A stretch of DNA of 64,000 bases from Myrica gale (Eukaryota; Streptophyta; Magnoliopsida; Fagales; Myricaceae). The stretch covers positions 19,555,271 to 19,619,270 of the forward strand of contig OZ005608.1 in assembly GCA_963930655.1 (NCBI GenBank). Reading direction: 5' to 3'. The notes under the pieces were generated by a model. It searched no databases. It was given only the letters and a program-made list of their open reading frames with translations, and was not told the origin of the DNA. The translations under genes were made by a program, and so were the position numbers. This document shows positions 59,973 to 64,000 of this stretch, piece after piece; the first letter of the stretch is position 1; every line of letters begins with the position of its first letter.

Positions 59973-60950
59973 TAGCTTAGATTTAGGGTACTTGTTTCCG
60001 TTTTAAGGATTTGCATGGCGCCCAATGTTGCTTGCGGATACTGTGGTTGCAAGTTTTGTTTCTTGGCCTGGTAGTTTGAATTATTCTTTTTTCACTAGTT
60101 CTTCTTTGGCTGAAGACAATTCTTGGTCATAGAAAAATTTATTGGTAATTCATATTTCTGTTCTTAGGGACGGGGATAAAAGCCTGCATATACATAAGAT
60201 GTATGGGTACTGGTAGGAGTTACTAGTAGGCATAGCACGCACTGTATCCCGTTTATGAGTGCTGTGGTGGTGTTTCAAGGTGTAGAACAATGTTGATGGC
60301 GGTGGTTTTGGGTTAGCAGTGTTTTACTGCTGTTATGGTGCTGATGGTGCCTGTGGTAGGGTGTTGGGTGAAATAACATTGATTTTTATATTGACGGAAA
60401 TTTACAGTGAATTGTAATTCTAGTTTTCTTTTCTTTTCTTTTTTTATAAGTTCTAGTTATCTTTTCTACTTTATGTGCCTGTGAGGTGAGTGTGTCTGCA
60501 AATCCAGACAAAAGATAATTGTAAACAAGAAAATATGAACTTAATGGGTCATGATCTAAATGAGATTCAGGTAAAAGATAATTGCAGAAGCTACATCAAA
60601 GGACAGTGTTGCTGAAATCATGTCTCAGTTGGAGGTCAGAGCAACATTTGAATCACTAGATGTGCGGACTGGCACACATAAAAATTTGGCCATTGATCTG
60701 ATCCATTGTCTATTTGCCATTGATCTGATCCATTGTCTATTTGCAAAATTTGTGTAGGTACTGGCACTGGCACAAGGTATAAATCTTTTACAGGTAGTGC
60801 AGAATGTTATTTGCCATTGGTTTCCAACTTAATGGAGCTCTGTTATGCATCTTCTTTCTGCACTATTTTACAAGATGGTGTTGATGAACATTTCATTTGA
60901 TTTTTCTTACCCACTAATTTCAACTCTATTGTGCTTGTTAAATGTTTCAG

Positions 60951-62178
60951 AGTTGTAGCAACTGCAGTAACATATATGAGACGCGTTTACACCAGGTACT
61001 TATGTAATTACTTGATCATGGAAAGGCTAGGTTGGTGACCACAAGCTTATTTCTTATTCTCTGGTTTTCATGTGAATAACAATGAAGTTCATTTGAGTAT
61101 GTGAAACCAATTATTATTGATTATAATAGGTAATTGGTTTTCCTATTTTAGTCTTTCTGTAATTAATTGTACTTCCTTATTATTTGTATCAACTGTCATC
61201 ACCTAGTGTATGTGATTTTGCTCGATTTTTTTTTGGCCATGTTTGGTTACACGCAACATAACATAAGTTATTGGGGCCGTGTTATAGTGCTAGTTCTTCT
61301 GCTTGTTAATATCCATAAATATGGAGCATGGTTGCATTCATACAAAGAAGTAAATCGTCCTGGTGTACATTCGAGCATATGTATATTAGCATCCAGTTTC
61401 TATTGCTGGTTAATTTGATGTTTATTAGCAGTAATTCTATCATGTAGAAAAATGAAGTGCTGGACAGATGAAATTAGAGAACATATAATACTTAATTGCT
61501 TCTTTAAAGCTACCCTGTTGGCAAGAGCCCCCATAAAAATGAAAACATGTTCATTCGTTGCCAATTGATCCAAGTTCTCGGACTCCTGTGGAAGAAGACA
61601 TGGGGTCTTCGGATCCCATTGAATTTCATTTAGAAGAGGAACATTTCTTCGATTGTATTCATTCTTGTAAGTAATATACAAACTGAGATGAGAAGCCATC
61701 ACACGGGCTTTTGCTTGACTGAATTTGGGAGGCAAAGAGTTTTATATTGAGACCATAGCTCTCTTATTGAATTTGCTTGTGGAGTTAGCCTGGTGGTGGT
61801 CAAGCATGCCTTTTTGTCCTTAATTGCTTTTAAAGGTTTTGATGGACATTCTTTTCTGAAAGTTTTCTGTTTCTCATCAATCTTACATGTCAAGCTCTTG
61901 AAATTGGAATTGACATTGGGATGTTCCATTTTACACACAGGCACTTGAAATTGATGTGTATGTAGTCCTTTCTGTATCATCTCAAAAGAAAGTACATTCA
62001 GGCACAATGTTATACCTAGATGTGCTATCATTTGCTAAGCTTAACTCCTTTTGTTCTTTCAGAAAGAGTATGACAGAATACGATCCACATCTCGTTGCTC
62101 CAACTTGCTTGTACCTGGCATCAAAAGCAGAAGAAAGCACAGTGCAGGCCAGGCTTCTTGTGTTTTATCTCAAAAAAA
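60951..62178 (+). pseudogene. Captured cyclin C fragment (two exons)
   Basis: Cyclin C is a Mediator kinase-module cyclin. Exon 60951-60995 reads RVVATAVTYMRRVYTR between TTTCAG and GTACTT. Exon 62063 to about 62178 reads KSMTEYDPHLVAPTCLYLAS, then KAEESTVQARLLVFYLKKIC and a stop in the downstream intron-like sequence. The junction phase (AG plus A) joins the two correctly across an intron of about 1067 bp. This is the first part of the cyclin box only; the N-terminus and second half are missing. Confidence 0.75.
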
Positions 62179-62812
62179 TATGTAAACACTGGATGCTGAA
62201 CTTCAAAGACTTAATGGTTTTGATTCTTCAACTCTTTATGGCAGTTTATATGAAGTGCTTCTAATGTGTTTATCTGTTGGCAGGCAGTATACTTGCAGCG
62301 AGCCAAAGGAAATTCAACAAAATTTAGAGATTCTTGCAAGCTTCTATATGTTAATACATCACTTTTTAGATTACTTTAGAGATTCTTGTGTTTGTTGTAA
62401 TACTTTAGAGATTCTTGTGTTTGTTGTAAGATATTATTAATCAATGATGAAGTATATTTTGTTTTATTCTCGTTGTTCTTTAATTTTTTACATCCAATAA
62501 ATTATAATTATTAAAATAAATTTGTATTACCGATTAAAAAAACATGTATATGAAAATATAGGAAAAAATTAGTAGTGCATTAAAATGCTAGCAAAAGAAA
62601 AAAAAAAAGCAAAAAAAAAAGACGCTGGCACAGACCTATAGCGGCGGCCGCTACCGCTGCTAAAAGTCTATGCCAGCGTTTTTACGAAACGCTGCGAGGA
62701 AGTCAAAATTGCGTTCGGGTCTACAGCTGCGGTCGTGACCGCCGCTATAGACCCGACGTCTTCACCAGCGGTTCCGAAAATCGCTGCGAGGGCCCTTTTT
62801 TTTGTAGTGTTA

Positions 62813-63880
62813 GGACTTTACGTCCTTTTAAATTCAATCTTCATTCTGCCACTGATCGCTAGACTGCTCACGGAGTGAACACTGGTAAGAATACCCATGT
62901 GATACCACTGGTTTCCAACCTAATTTACTATCTCAAATCGTAAAGGATACCACTTTAGAAGTCTGGTTCAAAAATATATGTCCGATGCTTTTACCGTCTC
63001 ACTAGTAGGCGAGGGGAGGTGTACAGAAGAACGAAAAGAATACGCATTTGAATACACAATTTAAAGGGCAGATTATTGTGAAATCCGTTGCGTCCAAACT
63101 TCGATCATCTTTCCAGAACTCCTAAGCGGCCTGTTTTCATTTGAAATCATTGTTATTTTTTACTAACTTTTACATGTGTCCCAATCTAACATCTTTTTCT
63201 TGATTGAAAGTGTGTAATACTAAGGGAAAAGTTAATTATGCATGATGAATAAAATTAATAGTCAGGAATCGAGAGAAATCCGCAGAACAAAATGTATTGG
63301 ATGAAAACAGAGCACCGGGATCATGTCGAAACATGAGCGCACCAAAAAGGTGGAAATCTAAACTTTTGTTGGGCATGTACTCGTCTATTAATATTTTCTC
63401 TCCTCGCTCGATACAATAACTCAGGAGTCTGACAAGATTTCAGTGCTGGAGTTTTGCAATTAGTATTCTCTTTAGCCTTGCATGAAGTAGTGTATCAAAA
63501 TCAAATAACAGTACATCATTGCTTGAAGCCTCCTCTCCTGCTGCTCGACAGACTCACAAAAAGTTTGAAACTTAGCGGTAACTTTAGAAAATCCAGTTGT
63601 AAGGCTCCCAGCCTGCTAAAATCAATTAGCAAGGTGACAGAATTAGGATCACAAAAGTTCAAGCCCAAAGAACAACTAGAGACAATAAGCACAACTTTTT
63701 TTTTTCTACGTGACAATAAAAACAACTGACAAGATACAAGTTGAAGGAATATTGAAAGCTCATTTACGAAAATGACTATATGTCCAACAATAAAAAAAAA
63801 AGATAGCATCAATCAGTTAACCCAAGCAACAAGCTACACAACCCATTTTATATATATATAAACCACAGGAAGACAAGAAA
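62813..63880. other. Noncoding; part duplicated from 42.3-43.3 kb
   Basis: The block 62938-63170 (GGATACCACTTTAGAAG, GATGCTTTTACCGTCTCACT, CCTGTTTTCATTTGAAATCA) matches 42364-43330 around the hAT-like insertion there. The remainder to 63880 has no recognisable gene or element. Confidence 0.5.
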
Positions 63881-63889
63881 GTAAGAAGG

Positions 63890-64000
63890 GAAAATCACAC
63901 TTTTCGCCCCCCGACTATTGGGTAATCGCACTTTCACCCCATATTATTGATTTCGTGACATTTAGCCCTCCAACTACCATTGAATGACATTTCGCACCTT
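63890..64000 (+). mobile_element. Probable Mutator-like terminus cut by window edge
   Basis: GGAAAATCACACTTTTCGCC, followed by phrases such as GGTAATCGCACTTTCACCCC and CATTTAGCCCTCCAACTACC, has the style of long Mutator-type inverted repeats seen in plants. The other end lies outside the window, so class and size are not provable here. Confidence 0.35.

Overview
This is a gene-poor, repeat-rich stretch of a nuclear plant genome, probably from a woody eudicot (genus not determined). The evidence is plant-specific gene fragments (SEUSS, EGY2, cyclin C, a nuclear group II intron maturase), spliceosomal introns, and many plant-type transposons: CACTA, Mutator, hAT, PIF/Harbinger MITEs, Copia and L1. 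No bacterial-type operon, rRNA, tRNA or CRISPR was found.

The most interesting object is a small gene family with three members: 3711-7451 (minus), 19472-20746 (plus) and 50397-51748 (minus). Each encodes the C-lobe of an IRE1/RNase L-like protein kinase followed by a KEN ribonuclease domain. In the two minus-strand copies, everything upstream of the kinase hinge has been replaced by the N-terminal PB1-like domain of a Mutator (MuDR) transposase. The 3.7-7.5 kb copy also has a long acidic repeat, a CCHC zinc knuckle and five tandem copies of one exon. I could splice that copy by eye into eight exons that stay open for 1066 codons. Its kinase motifs are degenerate, but the Tyr/Arg-Asn/His residues of the KEN nuclease site are kept. 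The 19.5 kb copy still has a kinase N-lobe-like exon instead of the PB1-like domain and is a pseudogene. The 50.4 kb copy is a compact version that has lost its last exon.

These genes sit in segmental duplications: A at 3.3-16.2 kb, B at 49.8-57.4 kb, C inverted at 18.2-21.0 kb, and D, a partial copy at 34.4-35.3 kb. Comparing them gives empty sites for several insertions: a solo LTR at 7834-9372 (1-mismatch target duplication), a 191-bp MITE at 9800-9990, a Mutator element at 13463-16178 carrying a second PB1-like gene, and a solo LTR at 52652-53647.

The rest is mostly transposons with readable boundaries. CACTA elements lie at 21023-24976, 24981-about 28870 (one end only), 37538-42322, 43440-49779 and 58115-62809. 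The last three belong to one family and have captured host gene pieces: SEUSS-like; EGY2-like (later split by a Copia element at 44749-48157); and arabinose-5-phosphate isomerase plus cyclin C. A decayed Copia lies at 30596-34267, an L1-type LINE at 35499-37460, and a hAT element at 16541-17690. A maturase pseudogene is at 1737-2345, and a Mutator-like terminus runs off the right edge.
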